64,000 bases of DNA from Mesorhizobium sp. (GCA_004020315.1 SAQG01000022.1:1-64000); one strand, 5' to 3'. Numbered from the stretch's first letter, positions 17,464-26,652 are shown. The notes: generated by a model not told the origin, from the sequence alone. Made by a program: numbers and translations.

Positions 17464-17621
17464 CTCGACCTCCGCGAATTGCCCGGTCTGTCTTCGCGCC
17501 CGGGCCAAAACAGATAAACGAATGCATTCTCTCCGGCTTGCCCCTTCGACGAAAACAGCTATCATGACGACGGGCACCTAAACTTCCATGATGCGTCTAT
17601 GATGCACCGATCGGGGGGTAG

Positions 17622-18590
17622 ATGTCGAATTCTGTTACCATACGAGTGCCCGCCCGCCTGCATCTTGGCTTCCTCGATCTCAGCGGCGATACTGGACGTC
17701 GCTTTGGCAGCGTCGGGCTACCGTTGAGCGAACCCGAAACCGTCGTCGCCCTGTCGCGGTCCAGCGAGACCATCGTCGAAGGCCCCGAGAGCCGCCGCGC
17801 CGGCGAGCATTTGTCGACGCTCTGCAGCCATCTCGGCATTCGCGGCCAGCACCGTCTGGTGGTCGAACAGTCGATTCCGAGCCATGCCGGCCTGGGTTCC
17901 GGCACGCAGATCGCCCTTGCCGTCGCCTCGGCATTGCGCACGCTCCACAACTTGCCTCTCGATATCGGCGCCGACGCGACCCTGCTCGAGCGCGGCGGCC
18001 GATCCGGCATCGGCATCGCCAGTTTCGAACGCGGTGGCGTCATTGTCGACGCCGGCAAGGACGACAGCGGCAGGCCGCCGCCGGTCGTGGCGCGATTGCC
18101 ATTCCCGGAAGACTGGCGCGTCATCCTGATCCTCGATCATGGCGGGCATGGACTGCATGGCGATGCCGAGATCGCGGCGTTTCGTTCGCTGCCGCCCTTC
18201 CCGGCGTCCGGCAGCGGAGAAATATGCCGTCGGGTGCTGATGGGCATCATGCCGGCTCTGATCGAGCACGACCTTCCAGCCTTCGGCACTGCCGTCGCCG
18301 CGATCCAGATGCTGATCGGCACCCACTTCGCCCCGGCGCAAGGTGGCGTGTTCACCTCCAAGCGGGTCGAGAGGGTGGCCCACGGTCTCAATGAAGCAGG
18401 CGCCGTCGGCATCGGCCAGAGCTCGTGGGGGCCAACAGGGTTTGCCTTCGCCCCCTCGCAAGACGCCGCAGCCAGCTTCGTCAGCGCGGTTCAGCATGCA
18501 GTGGACGACGGCATCGAGATCAAGATCGTCAAGGGCCGGAATTCCGGCGCGAAGATCAGTTCGACCAAACTTGATCTCGTCGGCAGCTGA
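17622..18590 (+). CDS. mptG: Beta-ribofuranosylaminobenzene 5'-phosphate synthase
   Basis: GHMP-kinase-fold enzyme of 322 residues that condenses 4-aminobenzoate (or 4-hydroxybenzoate) with PRPP, the first committed step that distinguishes methanopterin from folate. The opening VRVPARLHLGFLDLSG-type stretch, the GHMP box PSHAGLGSGTQIALAVA and the motif GRSGIGIASFERGG are characteristic. GGGGGG lies just before the ATG. It leads the plus-strand H4MPT operon and is divergent from pcd-fhc. Confidence 0.95.
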   Translation: MSNSVTIRVPARLHLGFLDLSGDTGRRFGSVGLPLSEPETVVALSRSSETIVEGPESRRAGEHLSTLCSHLGIRGQHRLVVEQSIPSHAGLGSGTQIALAVASALRTLHNLPLDIGADATLLERGGRSGIGIASFERGGVIVDAGKDDSGRPPPVVARLPFPEDWRVILILDHGGHGLHGDAEIAAFRSLPPFPASGSGEICRRVLMGIMPALIEHDLPAFGTAVAAIQMLIGTHFAPAQGGVFTSKRVERVAHGLNEAGAVGIGQSSWGPTGFAFAPSQDAAASFVSAVQHAVDDGIEIKIVKGRNSGAKISSTKLDLVGS

Positions 18591-18629
18591 CAGCTCGGCA
18601 ACGCGATCACATAAGCAGAAAGGCGAGAA

Positions 18630-19523
18630 ATGGCCCGCAAACATATCCTGCACATGCTGACGCCGTTAAAGCATATGAGCCCTTTCGACGTGAACATGGC
18701 GCTTGATGCAGGTTTCGACGCTGTCGTCCCCTATGTCGATGTAAGCCTCGGCGAGGTGACAGGCCTCGTGCAGGACGCGATCTTTTCGCGCCCGCCCGAT
18801 GCGGGCGTCGATACTGGCATCTTCATCGCCGGCAAGGATGCCTCGCTGGCGCTCGACATGTTCGACGCAGCGCGAAAGGCGATGGTGCCGCCTTTCCAGG
18901 TTTCGGTATTTTCCGATCCGGCCGGCTCATTCACCACAGCCGCAGCGATGGTGGCCAAAGTCGAGAAAGCGCTGGAGAAGAAATTCGAGCGCGGGCTGAA
19001 GGACACGAGGATCGCTGTTTTCGGCGCCACCGGCGTCGTCGGCTTCTGCACCGCCGTCCTCGCCGCCAGAGAAGGCGCCCGGGTCACGCTGGTCGGTCAT
19101 GACGGCATCGGAAGGGTCGAGCAGATAGCGGCCGAGATCAAAAGCCGATTCAACATCGCCGTAGATGCGGCTGATGGATCGAGCGACGCCCGCAAGACGA
19201 AGCTGGTCGAAGCGAGCGAGGTGATCCTGGCGTGCGCCAAGGCCGGCGTCCAGGTGGTCTCAAAGGCCCAGTTGAAAGGCGACGGCCTGCTTATCGCCGC
19301 CGACGTCAATGCGGTCCCGCCGGCCGGCATCGAAGGAGTGGCCGTCAATGCCAATGGCGATCCGCTCGAAGCGGCAAAAGCTGTCGGCATTGGTCCGCTT
19401 GCCATCGGCAACGTGAAATATAAGGTCGAATTCGGCCTCTTCAAAAGAATGATCGAATCCGAAAAAACGATCACGCTCGATTTCCAGGAAGCATTTTCCC
19501 TTGCACGCGAAATCGCCAAATAA
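18630..19523 (+). CDS. mtdB: NAD(P)-dependent methylene-H4MPT dehydrogenase
   Basis: 297-residue MtdB, which oxidises methylene-H4MPT to methenyl-H4MPT with NAD+ or NADP+. The N-terminal pterin-binding part (HMLTPLKHMSPFDVNMALDAG) is followed by a Rossmann domain with FGATGVVGFCTAVLAAREGA. The preference cannot be decided from sequence, but the gene neighbourhood (mch, fae) is that of mtdB rather than mtdA. It is followed by an ATP-grasp gene overlapping its last 23 bases. Confidence 0.95.
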   Translation: MARKHILHMLTPLKHMSPFDVNMALDAGFDAVVPYVDVSLGEVTGLVQDAIFSRPPDAGVDTGIFIAGKDASLALDMFDAARKAMVPPFQVSVFSDPAGSFTTAAAMVAKVEKALEKKFERGLKDTRIAVFGATGVVGFCTAVLAAREGARVTLVGHDGIGRVEQIAAEIKSRFNIAVDAADGSSDARKTKLVEASEVILACAKAGVQVVSKAQLKGDGLLIAADVNAVPPAGIEGVAVNANGDPLEAAKAVGIGPLAIGNVKYKVEFGLFKRMIESEKTITLDFQEAFSLAREIAK

Positions 19524-20631
19524 CGCCGGATCTCTATTGATCGCGGCGATTTCAGGCCGGGCGCTGGCTGCCGCTGCGCGCCGCGCCGGCTATCGTCCGC
19601 TGGTCGCCGATTTCTTTTGCGACACCGATACGGTCGCGCTTGCCGAACGCGCGACGATGCTGCCGGGCGACCTGCAAGGCGGCATCGACGGCGAGCACAT
19701 CGTCGAGACGCTTCGGCGATTGGCTGGAGACGACCAACCGGTCGCCATTGTCCTGGGCTCGGGCTTCGAGCGGATGACGGAGACCGTAGACGAGATCGCG
19801 CGCCATTTTCCGCTCGCCGGCAATAGCGGCGCCGCGATCCGAAGGATCAAGAACCCGCAATTGCTGGCCGCCGATTGCGCCGAACTCGGCATTCCGCATC
19901 CGGAATTCCGGTGGGACCGGCCGCCCGATCCGGAGAACTGGGTGGTCAAGACCGCAGGCGGTGCCGGCGGGGCGCATATCAGACGGGCAGCCGGAGAAAC
20001 CCCGGCCACCGGCCGCTATTTCCAGCGTTTCGTTGCCGGCCGCAGCATCTCGGCCCTGTTCGTCGGCGACGGCGAGTCCGCTGATATCGTCGGCTTCAGC
20101 CAACAATGGGCGTCCCCTGCCCCGGCAGCGCCCTATCGCTACGGTGGCGCCGTGCGATTGAGACGCTTCGATCGCAGGCAGGCGGCGATGATCCGCGACT
20201 GGCTTTCAGGCCTCGCGCGCCGCGCCGGCCTGGTTGGGTTGTGCAGCGCCGATCTCATCCGCGGACCGGATGGCTACAAGCTCATCGAGATCAATCCGAG
20301 GCCAGGCGCCACGCTCGATATTTTCGACGATGCCGACGCGCCCCTGATCGAAGCGCACCTGCGTTCCGCGGCAGGCAGGGCTTACCACCTGCCGCGCTTC
20401 GTCGATTCGATGGCGTCGATGGTGACCTACGCCGCGGCGCCGATCGCCCAGTTTCCATCGATTGCCTGGCCTGAATGGACTGCGGATCATCAGTCGCCCG
20501 GCACCCGTCTGATCGCCGGCGATCCTGTCTGCACCATCTTCGCGCGCGGTCCGAGCGCCGATCTGACCAGGCGGCTCATCAAGGCACAAGCCAGCCGATT
20601 GCAACACCAATGGGAAGGAGACCGGACATGA
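19501..20631 (+). CDS. ATP-grasp protein of the H4MPT cluster (Orf5-type)
   Basis: 376-residue ATP-grasp enzyme. The ATP-binding lysine region is WVVKTAGGAGGAHIRRAAGE and the Mg-binding end is LIEINPRPGATLDIF. Similar ATP-grasp genes lie beside mtdB/mch in methylotroph genomes and are needed for growth on C1 compounds. The reaction is not proven, but carboxylate-amine ligation in cofactor synthesis is expected. The start is uncertain: TTG 19501 has AGGAAG nine bases upstream and would overlap mtdB by 23 bases, while TTG 19537 is an alternative. Its stop overlaps the mch start (ATGA). Confidence 0.8.
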   Translation: MHAKSPNNAGSLLIAAISGRALAAAARRAGYRPLVADFFCDTDTVALAERATMLPGDLQGGIDGEHIVETLRRLAGDDQPVAIVLGSGFERMTETVDEIARHFPLAGNSGAAIRRIKNPQLLAADCAELGIPHPEFRWDRPPDPENWVVKTAGGAGGAHIRRAAGETPATGRYFQRFVAGRSISALFVGDGESADIVGFSQQWASPAPAAPYRYGGAVRLRRFDRRQAAMIRDWLSGLARRAGLVGLCSADLIRGPDGYKLIEINPRPGATLDIFDDADAPLIEAHLRSAAGRAYHLPRFVDSMASMVTYAAAPIAQFPSIAWPEWTADHQSPGTRLIAGDPVCTIFARGPSADLTRRLIKAQASRLQHQWEGDRT

Positions 20632-21584
20632 AAGACGGTTCGGCATTCCTGAACGACAATGCGCAGCGCATCATCGACGGCATGATCGGCAACGCCGAAC
20701 GCCTGCGCATCGCCGTTTCCACAGGGCCATTGGGCGAGTGCCTGATCGATGCCGGTGCCAAGGCCGCCGGCGGCGTCGAGGCCGGGTTGCGCATGGCGGA
20801 AGCCGCAATGGGCGGTCTCGGCAGCATTTCGGTCTTCATGGACCGCGCGTCGCAGAAGTGGCCGTTCACCGTCGAAGTGCGGTCTTCGCAGCCGGTGCTT
20901 GCCTGCCTGGGCAGCCAGTATGCGGGCTGGAACCTGTCGGGCCAGGGTTATTTTGCCATGGGATCGGGACCGGCGCGGGCGCTCGCCCGCGTCGAACCGC
21001 TGTTCGAAGCCCTTTCCTATCGCGACAACGCGTCATCCGCCGTGCTTATCCTGGAGACCGCCGAACCGCCGCCCCGGGCGATCGTTGAGAAAGTCGGCAA
21101 GGCGACCGGACTGGCAACCGAAAAGCTCACCTTCCTCTATGCGCCGACACAAAGCCTTGCGGGCAGCGTGCAAATCGTTGCGCGCGCGCTCGAGGTTGCC
21201 TTGCACAAGGCCAACGATCTCAAATTTCCGCTGGAGAACGTGGTCGACGGCATCGGCACGGCGCCTATCCCCGCCCCCCATCCGGATTTCCTGACCGCCA
21301 TGGGCAGAACCAACGACGCCATCATCTATGGCGGCAGCGTCCAGCTCTTCGTAAAAGGCTCGGCGAAAGACGCCAGGGAGCTCGCCGAGCGACTGCCGAG
21401 CCGCGCCTCGCGGGACCACGGCCACCCCTTCGCCGAGATCTTCAAGCGGTTCAAAGGTGATTTCTATGCCATCGATCCGCTGCTGTTCAGCCCGGCCGAA
21501 GTGATCGTGACGGCGATCGAGACCGGCGATACGTTTCGCGCCGGCGAGCGTGATCTGCAGATGCTCGAACGGAGCCTCGGTTAG
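20628..21584 (+). CDS. mch: Methenyl-H4MPT cyclohydrolase
   Basis: 318-residue Mch, which hydrolyses methenyl-H4MPT to formyl-H4MPT. Family stretches include CLGSQYAGWNLSG, FAMGSGPARALA and GTAPIPAPHPDFLTAMGRTND. ATG 20628 overlaps the previous stop, and AAGGAG lies upstream. The longer upstream frame is out-of-register ATP-grasp sequence. With MtdB and Fhc it completes the route from methylene-H4MPT to formate. Confidence 0.96.
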   Translation: MKDGSAFLNDNAQRIIDGMIGNAERLRIAVSTGPLGECLIDAGAKAAGGVEAGLRMAEAAMGGLGSISVFMDRASQKWPFTVEVRSSQPVLACLGSQYAGWNLSGQGYFAMGSGPARALARVEPLFEALSYRDNASSAVLILETAEPPPRAIVEKVGKATGLATEKLTFLYAPTQSLAGSVQIVARALEVALHKANDLKFPLENVVDGIGTAPIPAPHPDFLTAMGRTNDAIIYGGSVQLFVKGSAKDARELAERLPSRASRDHGHPFAEIFKRFKGDFYAIDPLLFSPAEVIVTAIETGDTFRAGERDLQMLERSLG

Positions 21585-21670
21585 ACCATGGCGATGCAAT
21601 GGATTCATCTGTCATCCGCCTGCCGGGCCGCCCGCGCGCGCCTTCGGTATACCCGTATCCAAGGCCCCAC

Positions 21671-22615
21671 ATGATTCCCCGCATCCTGATCGTCAGCGAC
21701 AATTCGGACGCCCGCGCCAAGGGCTTGGCAGCAAGGCTGGACCGGCGCGGCGCTGTGGTCGCAACCGTGCCGCTGGCGGCGATCGCGTTCGACACCGGCA
21801 GCCCGAGTGGACTTTCCATTCCCGGCTTCGACGGCGCACTGCCGGACGCCGTGCTTGTCCGTTCGATCGCCGCCGGATCGTTCGAAGCGGTCACCCGGCG
21901 CCTCGGCGTGCTGCACGCATTCGGCAAGCTTTCCATTCCGGTGTGGAATTCCGCACAGGCGATAGAACGCTGCGTCGACAAGTCGATGACGACCTTCCTC
22001 CTGAAGAATGCCGGCCTGCCGACGCCGCCGACATTCGCGGTCGAGGGCCGTGCCATGGCCGAAGCGATCGCCCAACGCGAACTGCCGTTCACGCCGCTGG
22101 TGCTGAAGCCGCTTTTCGGCGCACAGGGTCGCGGCATCAGGCTGATCGAAACAGTGTCCGATCTCCCCGCCGACGAAGAGGTGAACAGCGTCTACTATCT
22201 CCAGCATTACGTGCCGCGTCCCGGCCCTCCTTTCCGTGATTTTCGTGTTTTCGTCTGTGCGGGCGAAGTCCTGGCGATGATGAGCCGGCGTGGCGACGAC
22301 TGGATCACCAACGTCAATCGCGGGGCAGTGCCCGAGCAGGTTTCAGGGCACGGGGAAACCGAACTAGCGGCGCTGGCAAGAGCTGCCGCCGCCGCTATCG
22401 GCGCCGATTTCGCCGGTGTCGACATCGTGGCGGCTGCCGACGGCAAGCTGTTCGTGCTGGAGGTCAACAGCATGCCCGCTTGGTCCGGGCTTCAATCGGT
22501 CGTCGCGGTGAATATCGCCGATGCGATCGCCGACGCCCTGCTGAAATTCCTGGCCGATCGCACCGAGGCGACGGCGGCGCGCCCCTACCGCCTTACCGCG
22601 CCGGCGAATTCGTGA
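21671..22615 (+). CDS. RimK-like ATP-grasp ligase of the H4MPT cluster
   Basis: 314-residue RimK-family ligase. The pre-ATP-grasp domain begins RILIVSDNSD. The ATP-grasp core has LVLKPLFGAQGRGIRLIE and the metal end LFVLEVNSMPAWSGLQ. RimK relatives such as MptN add L-glutamate to tetrahydrosarcinapterin-type cofactors, so this may add glutamate to a methanopterin or methanofuran side chain; that is inference from fold and context. Start ATG 21671 gives the standard RimK N terminus, with ATG 21599 as an in-frame alternative. Neither has a strong ribosome site. Confidence 0.82.
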   Translation: MIPRILIVSDNSDARAKGLAARLDRRGAVVATVPLAAIAFDTGSPSGLSIPGFDGALPDAVLVRSIAAGSFEAVTRRLGVLHAFGKLSIPVWNSAQAIERCVDKSMTTFLLKNAGLPTPPTFAVEGRAMAEAIAQRELPFTPLVLKPLFGAQGRGIRLIETVSDLPADEEVNSVYYLQHYVPRPGPPFRDFRVFVCAGEVLAMMSRRGDDWITNVNRGAVPEQVSGHGETELAALARAAAAAIGADFAGVDIVAAADGKLFVLEVNSMPAWSGLQSVVAVNIADAIADALLKFLADRTEATAARPYRLTAPANS

Positions 22616-22627
22616 CGAGCCGCTAGC

Positions 22628-23485
22628 ATGGCGCTTTCGCGAGAACGCCTCCAGGCTGCCTACAAGGATGCCTGCCGGATGGAAATCGAGGCGCTGAAAC
22701 CGGGCAATGTCCATCTGTTCGCCGACGGGCACGGCATGTTCGCTGCCCAGTTCATGACGAGCGCAGAGGTCTCGTCATGGCCGCTGACCGATCCTCGGCT
22801 GCCGGTCGGACAGCGCATGCTGGAAGCGGTTCGCGCGACACGTCTGGCGGTCGCGACCAACACCAACCTCGGTATCATCCTTCTGGCAGGGCCTCTGCTA
22901 TGCGCCGCCGAAATGACGGGCGGCAGACTGCACGACAATGGACTGCACGACAATCTCGACGCGGTGCTGCGCGCGATGAGCATGGAAGATACCAGGGCCG
23001 TGTTCGCGGCGATCGTCGCGGCCGCGCCAGGCGGGCTTGGAGAGGCCGCGAACGATGTGCGGCAGGAGCCGAAGGTTCATCTGCTCGAAGCCATGCGGGA
23101 GGCGGCCGACCGCGACATGATCGCCCGCCAGTATGTTACCTGTTTCGGCGACGTGTTCGGCGTCGGGCTTGCGGCTCTGGAAGCGGCGTTGGCACGTGGG
23201 GAAGGCGGCATGTGGCCGACGGTATTCGCCTATATGGCGTTTCTCGCCGGCTTCCCCGACAGTCATGTGGTGCGCAATCATGGAACTGAAGCCGCAAATC
23301 AGGCGCGGCAAGAAGCCCTTGACGTTCAGGCGGCGCTGCATGCCAATCATGACGAGCCGTCACGCATTCGTCTGCTCATGGAACTGGACCGCCGGCTGAA
23401 GGCGGACAAGGTCAACCCCGGCACCTCGGCCGACCTGACCGTGGCTACTCTTTTAGTCCACACCCTCGGCGTTCAGCTTGCATAA
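22628..23485 (+). CDS. CitG-like (triphosphoribosyl-dephospho-CoA synthase family) protein
   Basis: 285-residue all-helical protein of the CitG/MdcB family. Diagnostic segments are EIEALKPGNVH, ATNTNLGIILLAGPLL and the late GTSADLTVATLLVH. CitG makes a triphosphoribosyl-dephospho-CoA, but there is no citrate lyase or malonate decarboxylase here. Homologues are a constant part of H4MPT gene clusters in methylotrophs. A phosphoribosyl-type transfer in cofactor biosynthesis is plausible and unproven. It lies 12 bases downstream of the RimK-like gene, in the same operon. Confidence 0.82.
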   Translation: MALSRERLQAAYKDACRMEIEALKPGNVHLFADGHGMFAAQFMTSAEVSSWPLTDPRLPVGQRMLEAVRATRLAVATNTNLGIILLAGPLLCAAEMTGGRLHDNGLHDNLDAVLRAMSMEDTRAVFAAIVAAAPGGLGEAANDVRQEPKVHLLEAMREAADRDMIARQYVTCFGDVFGVGLAALEAALARGEGGMWPTVFAYMAFLAGFPDSHVVRNHGTEAANQARQEALDVQAALHANHDEPSRIRLLMELDRRLKADKVNPGTSADLTVATLLVHTLGVQLA

Positions 23486-23513
23486 TCCCAACGTTGGTGG
23501 TTGACTTTCAGGA

Positions 23514-23532
23514 GCGGAAGCTGGGCTTCCGC
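23514..23532 (+). promoter_or_regulatory. Perfect 8-bp stem-loop upstream of fae
   Basis: GCGGAAGC, loop TGG, GCTTCCGC. It begins 28 bases after the CitG-like stop and ends 120 bases before the fae ATG. There is no T-run, so it is probably not a simple terminator. It may mark the operon end, or an mRNA processing or stabilising site in the leader of fae, a gene normally expressed at very high level. Confidence 0.45.
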
Positions 23533-23652
23533 GGCTATCCAGCCAACCGGTCCGGATGTCCGGGCGCTGCCAACAAGGATAGCTGTCCATCGAGCGCTCG
23601 CTCGGTTTGCGGCGTCTTTGGACACCATAACTGTGTCTTGGAGGAAATTGGC

Positions 23653-24159
23653 ATGGCAAAAATCTCGAAAGTAATGGTCGGTGAATCGCTGGTAGGAGAC
23701 GGCAACGAAGTGGCTCATGTCGACCTGCTCATCGGCCCACGGGGGAGCGCGGTCGAAACGGCATTTTGCAACGCGCTTACCAACAACAAGGACGGTTTTA
23801 CCTCCCTTTTGGCGGTGATCGCGCCCAATCTTCAGTGCAAGCCCAACACCGTGATGTTCAACAAGGTCACGATCAAGGGCGCCAAGCAGGCCGTGCAGAT
23901 GTTCGGTCCGGCTCAGCATGCGGTTGCAAAGGCGGTGCAGGACAGCGTCGCCGAGGGGATCATTCCCGCCAGTGAGGCGGACGATCTGTTCATCTGCGTC
24001 GGCGTTTTCATCCACTGGGACGCGGCAGACGACGCCAAGATCCAGAAGTACAATTACGAAGCGACAAAGGAAGCCATCCAACGCGCCGTCTCGGGAACGC
24101 CGACGGCCGCCGAAGCCACGGATAAGCGGGACCAGGTGAAGCATCCGTTCGCGGCTTAG
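23653..24159 (+). CDS. fae: Formaldehyde-activating enzyme
   Basis: 168-residue Fae, which condenses formaldehyde with H4MPT to methylene-H4MPT in the cytoplasm. Recognisable parts are VGESLVGDGNEVAHVDLLIG (containing the active-site His), FVDMG-independent core NLQCKPNTVMFNKVTI, and ADDLFICVGVFIHWDAADD. Start ATG 23653 follows GAGGAAA. The open frame extends upstream to 23494 but only this start gives the family N terminus (AKISKVMVGESL). It is separated from the preceding operon by a 167-base leader and probably has its own promoter. Confidence 0.96.
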   Translation: MAKISKVMVGESLVGDGNEVAHVDLLIGPRGSAVETAFCNALTNNKDGFTSLLAVIAPNLQCKPNTVMFNKVTIKGAKQAVQMFGPAQHAVAKAVQDSVAEGIIPASEADDLFICVGVFIHWDAADDAKIQKYNYEATKEAIQRAVSGTPTAAEATDKRDQVKHPFAA

Positions 24160-24240
24160 ACAAGAGACAGCCCCGCACAGATAAAACCCTCCGCGGAGCC
24201 GGATGGTCTGTTGCGCCGCCTGAAGAAGTTTCTGGGCCTT

Positions 24241-24360
24241 TAGAGCATCGGACAAAACTATCCTCGGGCCTGACCCGAGGGTGGACCGGTTTGGGAAATC
24301 CGATGTTCCAGCAAAGAGATAGAGCGGCGAGACGATCAACTTGAGAGTCCGCCGCTCTAC
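24241..24360. repeat. Mesorhizobial-type palindromic intergenic repeat
   Basis: Two hairpin units in a row. The outer arms CATCGGA (24246-24252) and TCCGATG (24299-24305) enclose an inner hairpin CCTCGGG-CCTGA-CCCGAGG. Then TAGAGCGGCG (24320-24329) pairs perfectly with CGCCGCTCTA (24350-24359). I recall near-identical elements between many genes in Mesorhizobium genomes. It lies between the convergent fae and HisA-like genes, where it can also act as a bidirectional terminator. Confidence 0.75.
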
Positions 24361-24402
24361 ATGGCCCAGCTTCCGAAGCCGAAGTTCGAGATTACGCGAA
24401 TG

Positions 24403-25101
24403 TCAGGTACCAAGTATTGCGAGGTGCCCGGGCGTGAGCGTGCCGTCATGCAGCGAGGTTGCGACCAGCGCCGCGGCGATACCGAGTGACGAAAGGGCGC
24501 GAATGTCAGCTTCGTTGCGCACCCCGCCGGCCGCAATCACGGACCTGCTGCCAGCCTTCGCCTTGATCGCCTCGAGTCGCGTGAAATCGGGACCGGAGGC
24601 GGAACCGACCTTGGCCAATGTCATGACGATCACCTTTTGCGGCCAAAGCTCCGGCTCGTCGAGAAATGATGCCGGACCGCGAAACCCGTCGTCGAAGAAA
24701 TCCAGCGACAGGATAAGGTCCGGATGATCGCAAAAACGCCGCAACAGCGCATCGTCTTGCTGCGATTCGGAACCCAGGACCGGGTAAAGCCAGGGTTCGG
24801 CAAGTGCTGCCGAAAGCGTTTTCTCGTCGGCGACGCCGGCATCGACCCAAAGCTCCGGCGGCTCGGCCATCGCCTTCAGCCTGGCAAGCGCGCCACTGTT
24901 TGGCGTTCCGCCTTCGATGGCATCCAGATCGGCGATATAGAAGGTCGGAAAAGGGTAAAGCCTGCGCAGGCCTTCGGCGACCGCGACGACATCGGAAGTT
25001 TGGCTGAGCGGCGTAACGATCGGCCTGTAGCGATCGCGTTTTCCTTGCTGGGCGCGGACCACCTCGCCGCCTTTCAGGTCGAGAACCGGAATGATACGCA
25101 A
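24403..25101 (-). CDS. HisA/HisF-like TIM-barrel protein of the H4MPT cluster
   Basis: 232-residue TIM barrel related to HisA/HisF. It opens RIIPVLDLKGGEVVRAQQG, has the phosphate-binding IAAGGVRNEADI near the C terminus and FYIADLDAIEG in between. It is not a histidine gene: no his genes are near, and such HisA-like proteins are a constant feature of methylotroph H4MPT clusters. A role in methanopterin/methanofuran synthesis is inferred. Start TTG 25101 (GAGG six bases upstream) gives the normal family N terminus; the longer frame overlaps the divergent gene. Confidence 0.8.
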   Translation of the reverse strand: MRIIPVLDLKGGEVVRAQQGKRDRYRPIVTPLSQTSDVVAVAEGLRRLYPFPTFYIADLDAIEGGTPNSGALARLKAMAEPPELWVDAGVADEKTLSAALAEPWLYPVLGSESQQDDALLRRFCDHPDLILSLDFFDDGFRGPASFLDEPELWPQKVIVMTLAKVGSASGPDFTRLEAIKAKAGSRSVIAAGGVRNEADIRALSSLGIAAALVATSLHDGTLTPGHLAILGT

Positions 25102-25161
25102 CGCTGTCCTCGCTGACCAACTGTCCCTGTCCAACTGCCCCCTGTGATGAAAGCTTGAAGA

Positions 25162-26196
25162 GTGGAAAAAAGAAAGAGCATCGTTGCCGGCTTCGATATT
25201 GGCGGCGCGCATCTGAAGGTGACGCGTGCGGAAGACGGCCGCATCGTCGAGGCTGTAACGGTCGCCACGCCGCTTTGGCTCGGGCTCGACAATCTGGCCT
25301 CGGCATTCGAGGAAACCGCCCCCATTTATGCGGGCGCCGATCTCAACGCTTTCACCATGACCGGCGAACTGGCGGACATCTTTCCGTCTCGCGATGCCGG
25401 CGTCGCGACTCTGCTGGATGAGATTTCAACCCGTTTCCCAGGCGAAAAATTGATCTATGCCGGGCGGTCCGGCTTTGTCGGGGTCGAGCAGGCAGCGCGG
25501 CTGTGCACCGATGTCGCCTCCGCCAACTGGCACGCGACAGCGTCGTTGGTGGCGAAGCTCGCCGGCGATGCCCTGTTCGTCGACATGGGCTCGACCACCA
25601 CCGACATTATTGCCATCAGGAATGGCGCCGTCGCCAATGACGGCTACACCGATGCCGGACGGCTTCTGAGCGGCGAGCTGGTCTATACCGGCTTCACCAG
25701 GACGTTCCTGTTCGGTGTGGCCTCGTCGGCCCCCGTCCGCGGCAGGCTGACACCACTGATGAACGAGTATTTCGCCTCGATCGCCGACGCGCACCGGATC
25801 CTGGGGGTGCTCGACGAGAAGGACGACAGGCACGCTTCCGCCGACGGCAAGGAAAAGACGATCGACGGTTCGATAGCGCGGCTGGCGCGCATGATCGGGC
25901 GCGACGCCGCCGAGCTGACACCACCGGAATGGCGTGAAGTCGCGCGCTGGTTCAGCGAACAGCAGTTGCGCAAGATCCACGACGCAGCGTCCCTGGTTGC
26001 CGGGCCCCTTGCCCCGGATGTGCCTATCGTCGGCGCCGGAACCGGCCGCTGGCAGATCAGGCGGCTGGCCGAGCGCATGGAACGCCGCTTCGTCGATTTC
26101 GCCGAGATCGTCCCCGCAAATGACGCCGTCCGTGGCGAAGCGAGCAGCGTTGCACCTGCGTCAGCGGTGGCGCTGCTGGCGGGATCTCAATTGTAG
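25162..26196 (+). CDS. H4MPT-linked C1-pathway protein, hydantoinase/oxoprolinase-like (ASKHA fold)
   Basis: 344-residue protein of the family annotated as H4MPT-linked C1 transfer pathway protein. The ASKHA phosphate motifs are visible: IVAGFDIGGAHLKVTRAE at the N terminus and FVDMGSTTTDIIAI at about residue 140. The late VPIVGAGTGRWQIRRLAE is the adenosine region. The fold suggests an ATP-dependent step, possibly a kinase or ligase in cofactor synthesis, but the reaction is unknown. GTG start at 25162 with weak GAAGAG. It is divergent from the HisA-like gene. Confidence 0.85.
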   Translation: MEKRKSIVAGFDIGGAHLKVTRAEDGRIVEAVTVATPLWLGLDNLASAFEETAPIYAGADLNAFTMTGELADIFPSRDAGVATLLDEISTRFPGEKLIYAGRSGFVGVEQAARLCTDVASANWHATASLVAKLAGDALFVDMGSTTTDIIAIRNGAVANDGYTDAGRLLSGELVYTGFTRTFLFGVASSAPVRGRLTPLMNEYFASIADAHRILGVLDEKDDRHASADGKEKTIDGSIARLARMIGRDAAELTPPEWREVARWFSEQQLRKIHDAASLVAGPLAPDVPIVGAGTGRWQIRRLAERMERRFVDFAEIVPANDAVRGEASSVAPASAVALLAGSQL

Positions 26197-26652
26197 GTGC
26201 TGTATCATGGCCATCCGATCAGTCGGATCGATGAGATAGTCCCCCGGCTTGAAAGATCCCAACCCGTACCAGCGCATCCAAAATCGGACCGCGCGCAAGG
26301 TCGCAACAGGATGGGAAACCCGACGTTCGGCACCCGCTCGGCGTATGTCCGGTTCGCGCCTGATGTCGGCCGTTGAGGGGATCTTTCCTGTTACCCGATA
26401 GCAGACGTTGCCGGCGACCACCCTGGACATCGTAGTTGCGCCTTACCTGGAGGCTTCCGGACGCCGGCCCCGGCGCCAAGCACCACGTGGATGGCCGGCG
26501 TCCGCAACCCTTCACAGTTCACGTCGTTGCACGCAGCCCACCTGAAGGTCCGCTTCTGACATTCCGAGCCTCTAAGCGGCAAGTCCGCCAACGGCCCCTC
26601 GCCACTGCTTCGCGGTTCTCTTCCGTCAAAACGGCCAAAGGAGAACCAAAAA
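26197..26652. other. Non-coding stretch between the C1-pathway gene and the integrase remnant
   Basis: About 455 bases in which I see no credible gene. The short open frames here on both strands lack ribosome sites and familiar motifs. This is probably the flank of the integrase-bearing element, with possible decayed sequence. GGAGAACCAAAAA immediately before 26653 is the ribosome site of the integrase remnant. Confidence 0.6.

Noticed and set aside
24241..24360. CRISPR-like repeat
   Set aside because: The repeats are nested palindromes without regular spacers; they fit rhizobial intergenic elements.
26219..26515. 98-codon minus-strand frame next to the integrase remnant
   Set aside because: No ribosome site, no motif, and overlapping frames look equally random.
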